Assembly (NCBI GenBank): GCA_026993705.1
Contig: JALWSJ010000405.1
Location: forward strand, 1 to 37,645
Length of the DNA stretch: 37,645 bases
Direction of reading: 5' to 3'
Origin: Flavobacteriales bacterium
GTDB taxonomy: Bacteria > Bacteroidota > Bacteroidia > Flavobacteriales_D > Parvicellaceae
Shown here: in pieces, positions 1 to 8,535 of the stretch
Position numbering within the stretch: the first letter of the stretch is position 1
Layout: each line of letters starts with the position of its first letter
The notes under the pieces: generated by a model
Told to the model about the DNA's origin: nothing
Databases searched by the model: none
What the model saw: the letters and a program-made list of their open reading frames with translations, nothing else
Position numbers and translations under genes: made by a program

Positions 1-23
1 AATTTTTGTAATTACAAAATTGA

Positions 24-61
24 GGTTTAGGTGCTTTCGCTTGTCGAAAAGTGCCTAAACC
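24..61 (+). promoter_or_regulatory. Stem-loop in the rpoB leader
   Basis: An outer stem GGTTTAGG (24-31) pairs with CCTAAACC (54-61). An inner CTTTCG/CGAAAG-like stem with one bulged A closes a small loop. A T-rich stretch follows at 63-75. A perfect 16-nt palindrome, TTTTGTAA/TTACAAAA, lies just before it at 4-19. In most bacteria rplL precedes rpoB and an attenuator sits between them, so this is probably that attenuator or the end of the ribosomal-protein unit. The upstream gene is outside the window, so this is inference. Confidence 0.55.
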
Positions 62-76
62 CTTTTGTGTTTTATA

Positions 77-120
77 GAGATGCTGTTTATCTCATTGGGA
101 TAGATGTGTTTAGAAACACA
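77..120 (+). promoter_or_regulatory. Two further small hairpins in the rpoB leader
   Basis: GAGAT (77-81) pairs with ATCTC (89-93) across a 7-nt loop, and TGTGTTT (105-111) pairs with AAACACA (114-120). The stems are short, and their meaning is uncertain. Together with the stem at 24-61 they make a structured leader ahead of rpoB. From 121 to 228 the sequence is AT-rich, with no ORF and no TAnnTTTG promoter box that I could find. Confidence 0.35.
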
Positions 121-228
121 CCATTATTATGCTTTTTAACTTTAATTTCTGAAAATTAGTAATATTTTCATTTTATAAGTTTAAAAAGTATTTGAATTAA
201 CTATTTGTTTAATTTAAACATTTAAGCC

Positions 229-3200
229 TTGGCAAACGAAACTAATATTCCAAAAAGAATCAATTTTGCATCAAGTATGTACAAAGTTGATTATCCCGAT
301 TTTCTTGAACTTCAGTTAAAATCTTTTCAAGAGTTTTTTCAACTGGAAACAACACCGGAAAATCGATCAAATGAAGGTTTATTTAAGGTTTTCTCTGAAA
401 ACTTTCCAATAACCGATACAAGAAACCAATTTGTTTTGGAGTTTCTTGATTATTTTGTTGACCCTCCACGTTACACTGTAGATGAATGTGTTGAAAGAGG
501 TTTAACGTATGCTGTACCTTTGAAAGCTGTTTTAAAGCTGTATTGTACAGATCCTGAACATGAAGATTTTGAAACAATAGTACAAGAAGTTTATCTTGGT
601 ACTATTCCTTATATGACGCCTAAAGGCTCTTTTGTTGTAAATGGAGCTGAAAGGGTAATTGTGTCACAATTACATCGTTCACCCGGTGTATTTTTTGGTC
701 AAAGTAGACACGCTAATGGTACAAAATTGTATTCTGCAAGAGTTATTCCTTTTAAAGGCTCTTGGATTGAATTTGCTACAGATATAAACGGAGTAATGTA
801 TGCTTACATTGACCGCAAGAAAAAATTGCCTGTTACGACTCTTTTTAGAGCGATTGGTTATCAAAGTGATAAAGAAATTCTTGAAATATTTGATTTGGCT
901 GATGAAGTTAAAGTAAATAAAACGAATTTAAAGAAAGTTATTGGACGTAAATTAGCTGCAAGGGTTTTAAAAACTTGGATAGAAGATTTTGTTGATGAAG
1001 ATACAGGCGAAGTTGTTTCTATTGAAAGAAATGAAGTCTTAATTGATCGTGAAACAGTACTTGAAAAAGAACATATCGACCTTATTTTAGAGGCTGGTGT
1101 TAAATCTATTATCTTACATAAAGAGAATATAAATGCCGGAGATTTTGCGATAATTTATAATACACTTCAAAAAGATACTTCCAATTCTGAAAAAGAAGCT
1201 GTTGAGTTTATTTATCGTTTGTTAAGAAATGCTGAACCACCTGATGAAGAAACTGCTAGGGGTGTTATCGATAAATTGTTCTTTTCTGAACAACGATATG
1301 ATTTGGGAGAAGTTGGTCGTTATAGAATTAACAAAAAGTTAAATCTTGATGAACCTCTTACTCAAAGGGTTTTAACTAGAAATGATATCATTTCTATTGT
1401 CAAATATCTGATAGAATTAGTCAACTCTAAAACAGATGTTGATGATATTGATCACTTGAGTAATCGACGTGTACGTACGGTAGGAGAGCAATTATACAAT
1501 CAGTTCGGTGTTGGACTTGCTAGAATGGCACGTACGATTAGAGAAAGGATGAATGTTAGAGACAATGAAGTCTTTACTCCTATAGATTTAATTAATGCGA
1601 AAACTCTCTCTGCTGTAATAAACTCATTCTTTGGGACAAACCAATTGTCTCAATTTATGGATCAAACTAACCTCCTTGCAGAAGTTACTCATAAACGTAG
1701 GCTTTCTGCCTTAGGGCCAGGGGGATTATCTAGAGAAAGAGCAGGATTTGAGGTGCGTGATGTCCATTATACTCACTATGGAAGGCTATGTACAATTGAA
1801 ACTCCCGAAGGTCCTAATATTGGTCTTATTTCTTCATTAGCGGTTTATGCAAAAGTTAATAAACTAGGATTTATTGAAACTCCTTATAGAAAAGTTATAG
1901 AGGGTAAAATTGATATAAAAAATGACCCTGTTTATTTAACTGCTGAGGAAGAGGATAACAAGAATATTGCACAGTCTGTCTCTAAAACTGATGGGAAAGG
2001 TAACTTTGTTACAGAGCGAGTTAAAACTCGTTTTCAAGGTGATTATCCTATGTCTAATCCGGAGGACATTGATTTTATTGACGTCGGGGCAAATCAGATT
2101 GCTTCTATTGCAGCCTCTTGTATTCCTTTCTTAGAACATGATGATGCAAACCGTGCTTTGATGGGGTCTAATATGCAACGTCAAGCTGTACCATTGCTAA
2201 AACCTAATTCTCCAATTGTAGGTACTGGTATTGAAGAGTTAATTGCTCGTGATTCAAGAGCTTTACATCACGCAGAAGGTAAAGGTGAAGTTGTTTATGT
2301 AGATGCAAATGAAATTCACGTTAAATACGAACTTTCAAAAGAAGAAAAGTTAATTCGTTTTGAGGATGATATTAAGGTATATAAACTGATAAAAAACAGA
2401 AAGACAAATCAAGGAACTTCAATCACTCAAAAGCCTGTTGTAAAAAAAGGTCAGAAATTAGTGAAAGGAGATATTCTTGTTGAAGGTTATGGTACTCAAA
2501 TGGGGGAACTCGCTTTGGGACAAAATCTAAAAGTTGCCTTTATGCCATGGCAAGGGTATAACTTTGAGGATGCGATTGTTATTTCTGAAAGAATAGTGAA
2601 AGAAGATATATTCACGTCAATTCATATTGATGAATATTCTTTGGAAGTGAGAGATACTAAAAGAGGGATTGAAGAATTAACTGCGGATATTCCAAATGTA
2701 AGTGAGGAAGCTACCAAAGATTTAGATGAAAACGGAATTATTAGAATAGGTGCAGATGTTAAGCCTGGTGATATTCTTATTGGAAAAATTACACCTAAAG
2801 GTGAAAGTGATCCTTCTCCTGAAGAAAAATTGTTAAGAGCTATTTTTGGTGATAAAGCTGGTGATGTTAAAGACGCTTCATTGAAGGTTTCTCCTTCTAC
2901 TAGGGGTGTGGTTATTAATAAAAAATTATTTGCTCGTTCGGTTAAAGATAGAAAATCTAAAGCCGCTGATAAACCTTTATTAGAGCAAATAGAAAAAGAA
3001 ATGAATGTTGAAGTTAATGAGTTGAAAAGCATATTAATTTCTAAGTTAATTGAAATTACCGGAGATAAAAAATCAAAGGGAGTTTTCAATAATTACAAAG
3101 AGGAAGTTCTTAAGAAAGGGGTTAAGTTTACTGAGAAAAATCTAAAAGATTTAGATTTTATGCATATTAACCCTAAAGGATGGACAGGAGATGCTAAAAT

Positions 3201-4041
3201 TGATGCTTTAATTGAAAAAGTATTACATAATTTTAGTATGAAAGCTACTGAAATTATTGGTAAGCACAAACGTCGCCAATTTAGAATTTCTGTTGGAGAT
3301 GAATTACCAAACGGTATTATTCAATTGGCTAAGGTGTATTTGGCTAAAAAACGTAAATTGAAAGTTGGTGATAAAATGGCAGGTCGTCACGGGAATAAAG
3401 GTATCGTTGCACGTATCGTACGTGAAGAAGATATGCCATATTTAGAAGATGGAACTCCTGTTGATATTGTTTTGAATCCATTAGGTGTGCCTTCTCGTAT
3501 GAACCTTGGTCAGATTTACGAAACAGTATTAGGTTGGGCTGGTGAAAAATTAGGTAAAAAGTTCGCTACACCAATCTTTGATGGTGCGAGTATGGATCAG
3601 ATTGATGCTTTGACAGATGAAGCGGGTTTACCACGTAATGGTAAGACTTATTTATATGACGGAGGTACGGGTGAACGTTTTGATCAACCAGCTACTGTAG
3701 GTGTTATTTATATGATTAAATTGAGCCATATGGTTGATGATAAGATGCATGCTCGTTCTATCGGTCCTTATTCATTAATTACACAACAACCACTTGGAGG
3801 AAAAGCTCAATTTGGAGGTCAACGTTTTGGAGAGATGGAGGTTTGGGCTCTAGAAGCTTTTGGTGCATCAAATATTTTACAAGAGATTCTTACTGTGAAA
3901 TCTGATGATGTTATTGGTAGAGCTAAAGCTTATGAAGCTATAGTAAAAGGTAAAAATTTACCCGAAGCCGGAACTCCTGAATCATTTAATGTATTATTAA
4001 ATGAATTAAGTGGTTTAGCATTGAATATCACTTTAGATTAA
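229..4041 (+). CDS. rpoB: DNA-directed RNA polymerase subunit beta
   Basis: Beta subunit of RNA polymerase, which forms one pincer of the core enzyme and part of the active site and rifampicin pocket. At 1270 aa it is full length for Bacteroidota. Clear family segments are the rifampicin region (about 467-500, FFGTNQLSQFMDQTN, KRRLSALGPGG), the ETPEGPNIGL block (about 524-533), the KVGDKMAGRHGNKG block, and the C-terminal GGKAQFGGQRFGEMEVWALEAFGA block that docks with beta prime. The start is TTG at 229: an in-frame TAA lies at 223-225, the next in-frame ATG is codon 17, and the residues between (ANETNIPKRINFAS) resemble the conserved N-terminus of relatives. Residue 482 is Leu where E. coli has Pro520, inside the rifampicin cluster. 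rpoC follows after 114 bp. Confidence 0.98.
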   Translation: MANETNIPKRINFASSMYKVDYPDFLELQLKSFQEFFQLETTPENRSNEGLFKVFSENFPITDTRNQFVLEFLDYFVDPPRYTVDECVERGLTYAVPLKAVLKLYCTDPEHEDFETIVQEVYLGTIPYMTPKGSFVVNGAERVIVSQLHRSPGVFFGQSRHANGTKLYSARVIPFKGSWIEFATDINGVMYAYIDRKKKLPVTTLFRAIGYQSDKEILEIFDLADEVKVNKTNLKKVIGRKLAARVLKTWIEDFVDEDTGEVVSIERNEVLIDRETVLEKEHIDLILEAGVKSIILHKENINAGDFAIIYNTLQKDTSNSEKEAVEFIYRLLRNAEPPDEETARGVIDKLFFSEQRYDLGEVGRYRINKKLNLDEPLTQRVLTRNDIISIVKYLIELVNSKTDVDDIDHLSNRRVRTVGEQLYNQFGVGLARMARTIRERMNVRDNEVFTPIDLINAKTLSAVINSFFGTNQLSQFMDQTNLLAEVTHKRRLSALGPGGLSRERAGFEVRDVHYTHYGRLCTIETPEGPNIGLISSLAVYAKVNKLGFIETPYRKVIEGKIDIKNDPVYLTAEEEDNKNIAQSVSKTDGKGNFVTERVKTRFQGDYPMSNPEDIDFIDVGANQIASIAASCIPFLEHDDANRALMGSNMQRQAVPLLKPNSPIVGTGIEELIARDSRALHHAEGKGEVVYVDANEIHVKYELSKEEKLIRFEDDIKVYKLIKNRKTNQGTSITQKPVVKKGQKLVKGDILVEGYGTQMGELALGQNLKVAFMPWQGYNFEDAIVISERIVKEDIFTSIHIDEYSLEVRDTKRGIEELTADIPNVSEEATKDLDENGIIRIGADVKPGDILIGKITPKGESDPSPEEKLLRAIFGDKAGDVKDASLKVSPSTRGVVINKKLFARSVKDRKSKAADKPLLEQIEKEMNVEVNELKSILISKLIEITGDKKSKGVFNNYKEEVLKKGVKFTEKNLKDLDFMHINPKGWTGDAKIDALIEKVLHNFSMKATEIIGKHKRRQFRISVGDELPNGIIQLAKVYLAKKRKLKVGDKMAGRHGNKGIVARIVREEDMPYLEDGTPVDIVLNPLGVPSRMNLGQIYETVLGWAGEKLGKKFATPIFDGASMDQIDALTDEAGLPRNGKTYLYDGGTGERFDQPATVGVIYMIKLSHMVDDKMHARSIGPYSLITQQPLGGKAQFGGQRFGEMEVWALEAFGASNILQEILTVKSDDVIGRAKAYEAIVKGKNLPEAGTPESFNVLLNELSGLALNITLD

Positions 4042-4050
4042 TAAGATTAA

Positions 4051-4140
4051 AATGAGTAATGAGGTAATCCTCATTACTCATTGAAGTTATGTTTAGCATA
4101 ACTTCAATAAAAATAAATTTTAAATGTTGTTGATACAACA
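4051..4140 (+). promoter_or_regulatory. Three tandem hairpins in the rpoB-rpoC spacer
   Basis: Hairpin 1 is a perfect 14-bp stem (AATGAGTAATGAGG at 4051-4064 with its complement at 4069-4082) and a TAAT loop. Hairpin 2 is a perfect 12-bp stem (ATTGAAGTTATG at 4080-4091 with 4097-4108) and a 5-nt loop; it shares three bases with hairpin 1. Hairpin 3 is TGTTGT (4125-4130) with ACAACA (4135-4140), followed by an A-run. None has a U-tract typical of a terminator on the + strand. They may be processing sites or expression-balancing elements between the two subunits; that role is inferred. Confidence 0.7.
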
Positions 4141-4155
4141 AAAAAATACGAGTAT

Positions 4156-7100
4156 ATGGCTTATAGAAAAGAATCGAAACCTAGAAGTAGATTTAGCAAA
4201 ATAACTATCAGTCTTGCCTCTCCTGAAATGATTTTAGAAAAGTCTCATGGAGAAGTATTGAAGCCTGAAACAATCAATTATAGAACATACAAGCCTGAGC
4301 GTGATGGATTGTTTTGTGAAAGGATTTTTGGTCCTGTTAAGGATTATGAATGTCATTGTGGGAAATATAAAAGAATCCGTTATAAAGGAATTGTTTGTGA
4401 TAGGTGTGGAGTTGAAGTAACAGAAAAGAAAGTCAGGAGAGAGAGAATGGGACACATTTCACTTGTTGTTCCTGTAGCACATATTTGGTATTTCCGTTCT
4501 TTACCTAACAAAATTGGTTATTTATTAGGTCTTCCGACAAAGAAATTAGATCAGATAATTTATTATGAAAGATATGTAGTTATTAACCCTGCTGGTGTTA
4601 CAAAACCTGACGGAGAAGCTGTTGAATATCTTGATTTTCTAACAGAGGAAGAGTATTTAGATATACTAGATACTTTACCAAGAGAGAATAGAGCTTTAGA
4701 AGATTCTGATCCAAATAAATTCATTGCAAAAATGGGAGCAGAAGCTCTTTATGATTTATTACAACGTTTAGAATTAGATAAATTATCTTATGAATTGCGT
4801 CATAAAGCCAATACTGAAACTTCTCAGCAAAGAAAAAATGAAGCCTTAAAAAGACTTCAAGTAATTGAAGCTTTTAGGGATGCTAATTCAAGAATAGAAA
4901 ATCGTCCGGAATGGATGATTGTTAAAACTGTTCCGGTAATTCCACCGGACTTGAGACCTCTTGTCCCTCTAGATGGTGGGCGTTTTGCTACTTCTGCTAT
5001 GAATGACTTATACAGAAGAGTTATTATCAGAAATAACAGATTGAAAAGATTAATTGAAATCAAGGCTCCAGAAGTAATTCTACGTAACGAGAAGCGTATG
5101 TTGCAAGAGTCAGTTGATTCATTGTTTGACAACTCTAGGAAATCTAGTGCTGTAAAAACAGATAAAAACCGTCCTTTAAAATCTCTTTCTGATAGTCTTA
5201 AAGGTAAATCCGGACGTTTTCGTCAAAACTTATTAGGTAAACGTGTTGATTATTCTGCTCGTTCTGTTATTATTGTTGGGCCTACTCTGAAGTTACATGA
5301 GTGTGGTTTGCCTAAAGATATGGCAGCGGAACTGTTTAAACCTTTTATTATTCGTAAAATAATTGAGAGGGGAATTGTAAAAACAGTAAAGTCAGCTAAA
5401 AAGATAGTAAGTAAAAAAGAATCTATCGTTTGGGATATATTAGAGAACGTGATAAAGGGGCATCCTGTTTTATTAAATAGGGCTCCTACACTTCACCGTC
5501 TTGGTATTCAGGCTTTCCAACCTAAATTAATTGAAGGTAAAGCGATTCAATTACATCCACTTGTATGTACTGCGTTTAATGCGGATTTTGATGGGGATCA
5601 AATGGCGGTTCATTTACCTCTAGGTAATGCTGCTGTTTTAGAGGCTCAAATGTTAATGTTGTCTTCTCATAATATTTTGAATCCTGCCAATGGTGCACCT
5701 ATTACGGTTCCATCTCAGGATATGGTTTTGGGTCTTTACTATATGACAAAACTTAAAAAATCTACTCCTGAAGAAAAAATAAAAGGAGAGGGAATGTCTT
5801 TCTATTCTCCGGAAGAAGTTAAGATTGCATATAATGAAGGTGTTGCAGATTTACATGCACAAATCAAAGTGAAAACTGAAGATTTTGTGAACGGTGAGTA
5901 TGTTACCAAACTAATTGAAACTACTGTAGGTAGAGTCTTATTTAACGAGTTAGTCCCTCGTGAGGCCGGGTATATAAATGATGTTTTAACGAAAAAAGCA
6001 TTAAGAGATATTATTAGTGATATTTTGAAAGTAACCAATGTTCCTACTGCTGCTAAATTTTTGGATGACATTAAAAATTTAGGTTATTATATGGCGTTTA
6101 AAGGTGGTCTTTCTTTTAATTTGGGTGATGTTGTTATCCCTGAAGAAAAAGATGAGATGATTAAAAAAGCCGAAAAACAGGTTGAAGAAGTGATGATGAA
6201 CTATAGTATGGGACTTATCACCAATAATGAGCGTTATAATCAAATTATTGATATTTGGACACATACGAACTCTCGTTTGACTCATATTTTGATGGAAAAC
6301 TTGAAAAAAGACCAACAAGGTTTTAATTCTGTTTATATGATGATGGATTCCGGAGCAAGGGGGTCTAAAGAACAAATTCGTCAGCTGTCAGGTATGAGGG
6401 GCTTGATGGCGAAGCCACAAAAATCAGGAGCAAATGGTGGTCAAGATATTATTGAGAATCCAATTTTATCGAATTTTAAAGAAGGGTTATCAATTTTGGA
6501 ATACTTTATCTCTACTCACGGAGCTCGTAAAGGTTTAGCGGATACGGCATTGAAAACAGCAGATGCCGGTTATTTGACTAGAAGGTTGGTGGATGTTGCT
6601 CAAGATGTTGTTGTTAATGATGAAGACTGCGGAACATTAAGAGGTCTTACGGTAACAGCTTTAAAGAAAAATGAAGATATTGTAGAGAGTTTGTTTGATA
6701 GAATCTTAGGGCGTGTAGCTCTGAATGATATTGAACACCCTGAAACAGGTGAGGTTATTGTTGCAGAAGGAGAAGAAATAAAAGAAGAACACGCTAGAGC
6801 TATTGAGACTGCTGAAATTGAGGAAGTAGAAATACGTTCAGTTCTTACTTGCGAAAAAGAAAGAGGAGTTTGTGCAAAATGTTATGGTCGAAACCTAGCT
6901 ACTGGTCGTCTTGCTGTAAAAGGTGATTCTGTTGGTGTTATTGCTGCTCAGTCTATTGGTGAGCCTGGTACACAGCTTACACTTCGTACGTTCCACGTTG
7001 GTGGTACGGCATCTAATATTGCTGATGAATCTAGTATTAAATCTAAATTTAATGGTAAATTAGATATAGAAGGGTTAAAAACAATTACAAAAGTTGATGA

Positions 7101-8457
7101 AGAAGGAAATGAGGTAGAAGTAGTTATTGGTCGAGCTGCTGAAATGAAAATTTTAGACAAAGAAAACGGCCAAGTTTTAGCAACCAATAATATACCTTAC
7201 GGTGCTCATATGGTTGCGAAAAATAAACGAGTGATAAAGAAAGGAGATGTTGTTTGTACATGGGATCCTTATAATGCCGTTATTATTTCGGATGTTGAAG
7301 GTACTGTTCAATTTGAACATCTTATTTCTGGTGAAACTTACCGTGAAGAGGTAGATGAAGCTACGGGATTCTCTGAAATTGTGATTAAAGAGAATAGAAA
7401 TAAAAAGACAGTTCCAACAATTAATATTGTTGATAAAGACGGAACAATTCTTAAGTCATTTAATTTACCGGTTGATGCCCATGTTATCGTGAAAGAAGGA
7501 GATACAATCACGGGAGGTGATATTCTTGTGAAAATACCTCGTAAATCTGGTAAAACCGGAGATATTACAGGTGGTCTTCCTCGTGTAACGGAGATGTTTG
7601 AGGCTCGTAACCCATCTAATCCGGCTGTTGTGGCTAAAATTGACGGAGTTGTTTCTTACGGTAAAATTAAAAGAGGAAACAGAGAGGTTATTATCGAAGC
7701 CAAAACCGGTGAAGTAACGAAATATTTAGTTCCATTGTCTAGACACTTATTGGTACAAGAAAATGATTTTGTTAAGGCTGGTCAAAATTTATCGGAAGGA
7801 GCAACAACTCCTCAAGATATTTTGAGCATAAAAGGACCTACTGCTGTTCAAGAATACATTGTAAATGAAATTCAAGAAGTATATCGTTTGCAAGGTGTGA
7901 AAATTAACGATAAGCACTTTGAGGTTATTGTACGTCAAATGATGCGTAAAGTTGAAATTGAAGATGCAGGAGATACTTTGTTCTTGGAAAAATCATCTGT
8001 GAATAAATGGGAATTTATCCAAGAGAACAATAAACTTTGGGGTAAAAAAGTGGTTGAGGATGCTGGTGATTCTACTAATCTTATGCCAGGACAAATTGTC
8101 TCTGCTCGTAAGTTGAGAGATGAAAATGCAATGCTAAAAAGAAACGGAAAGAAACTAGTTGTAGCTAGAGATGCTGTTCCTGCTACGGCAATTCCTTTAT
8201 TACAAGGGATAACTAAAGCTTCTTTGCAAACGGATAGTTTTATTTCTGCTGCATCTTTCCAAGAAACGACAAAAGTATTGAATCAAGCCGCTGTAAATGG
8301 TAAGGTTGATTACTTGTTAGGGTTGAAGGAAAATGTAATTGTAGGTCATAAAATTCCAGCTGGTACCGGTTTGTCTGATTTCCAATCTTTGGTAGTTAAA
8401 CCTAAAGAGGAAGTGATTGAAGATATAACTGAAACGGAAGAAGAAATAGCAGAGTAA
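4156..8457 (+). CDS. rpoC: DNA-directed RNA polymerase subunit beta prime
   Basis: Largest subunit of RNA polymerase, carrying the catalytic magnesium site. At 1433 aa it is full length for Bacteroidota. Visible landmarks in order are the N-terminal zinc ribbon (CHCGKYKRIRYKG then CDRCG), the RQNLLGKRVDYSARSVI block, the metal-binding NADFDGDQMAVHLP at 475-488 with three Asp ligands (477, 479, 481), the second zinc site (CEKERGVCAKCYGRN), the trigger-loop region (GVIAAQSIGEPGTQLTLRTFH), and the C-terminal GLKENVIVGHKIPAGTG that contacts omega. The ATG start is preceded by an A-rich stretch without a clear Shine-Dalgarno. It follows rpoB after a hairpin-rich spacer and is presumably cotranscribed. 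A strong terminator follows 20 bp after the stop. Confidence 0.98.
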   Translation: MAYRKESKPRSRFSKITISLASPEMILEKSHGEVLKPETINYRTYKPERDGLFCERIFGPVKDYECHCGKYKRIRYKGIVCDRCGVEVTEKKVRRERMGHISLVVPVAHIWYFRSLPNKIGYLLGLPTKKLDQIIYYERYVVINPAGVTKPDGEAVEYLDFLTEEEYLDILDTLPRENRALEDSDPNKFIAKMGAEALYDLLQRLELDKLSYELRHKANTETSQQRKNEALKRLQVIEAFRDANSRIENRPEWMIVKTVPVIPPDLRPLVPLDGGRFATSAMNDLYRRVIIRNNRLKRLIEIKAPEVILRNEKRMLQESVDSLFDNSRKSSAVKTDKNRPLKSLSDSLKGKSGRFRQNLLGKRVDYSARSVIIVGPTLKLHECGLPKDMAAELFKPFIIRKIIERGIVKTVKSAKKIVSKKESIVWDILENVIKGHPVLLNRAPTLHRLGIQAFQPKLIEGKAIQLHPLVCTAFNADFDGDQMAVHLPLGNAAVLEAQMLMLSSHNILNPANGAPITVPSQDMVLGLYYMTKLKKSTPEEKIKGEGMSFYSPEEVKIAYNEGVADLHAQIKVKTEDFVNGEYVTKLIETTVGRVLFNELVPREAGYINDVLTKKALRDIISDILKVTNVPTAAKFLDDIKNLGYYMAFKGGLSFNLGDVVIPEEKDEMIKKAEKQVEEVMMNYSMGLITNNERYNQIIDIWTHTNSRLTHILMENLKKDQQGFNSVYMMMDSGARGSKEQIRQLSGMRGLMAKPQKSGANGGQDIIENPILSNFKEGLSILEYFISTHGARKGLADTALKTADAGYLTRRLVDVAQDVVVNDEDCGTLRGLTVTALKKNEDIVESLFDRILGRVALNDIEHPETGEVIVAEGEEIKEEHARAIETAEIEEVEIRSVLTCEKERGVCAKCYGRNLATGRLAVKGDSVGVIAAQSIGEPGTQLTLRTFHVGGTASNIADESSIKSKFNGKLDIEGLKTITKVDEEGNEVEVVIGRAAEMKILDKENGQVLATNNIPYGAHMVAKNKRVIKKGDVVCTWDPYNAVIISDVEGTVQFEHLISGETYREEVDEATGFSEIVIKENRNKKTVPTINIVDKDGTILKSFNLPVDAHVIVKEGDTITGGDILVKIPRKSGKTGDITGGLPRVTEMFEARNPSNPAVVAKIDGVVSYGKIKRGNREVIIEAKTGEVTKYLVPLSRHLLVQENDFVKAGQNLSEGATTPQDILSIKGPTAVQEYIVNEIQEVYRLQGVKINDKHFEVIVRQMMRKVEIEDAGDTLFLEKSSVNKWEFIQENNKLWGKKVVEDAGDSTNLMPGQIVSARKLRDENAMLKRNGKKLVVARDAVPATAIPLLQGITKASLQTDSFISAASFQETTKVLNQAAVNGKVDYLLGLKENVIVGHKIPAGTGLSDFQSLVVKPKEEVIEDITETEEEIAE

Positions 8458-8476
8458 TACTTTGCATATACTAAGC

Positions 8477-8508
8477 AAAAAAGTCTTCCATTTATGGAGG
8501 ACTTTTTT
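8477..8508. terminator. Bidirectional terminator between rpoC and radA
   Basis: Inverted repeat AAAAAAGTCTTCC / GGAGGACTTTTTT, with one G-T wobble and a very short loop. It has a T-run on the + side and an A-run on the other side, so it can act as an intrinsic terminator for both convergent genes (rpoC on +, radA on -). Confidence 0.9.
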
Positions 8509-8535
8509 GTTATATAAGTAATACTACATTGAAAT

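Noticed and set aside
2622..3089. 155-codon open frame antisense to rpoB
   Set aside because: It lies wholly inside rpoB on the opposite strand, has low-complexity Ser/Leu/Ile composition and no family motif; it is a shadow of biased codon use.
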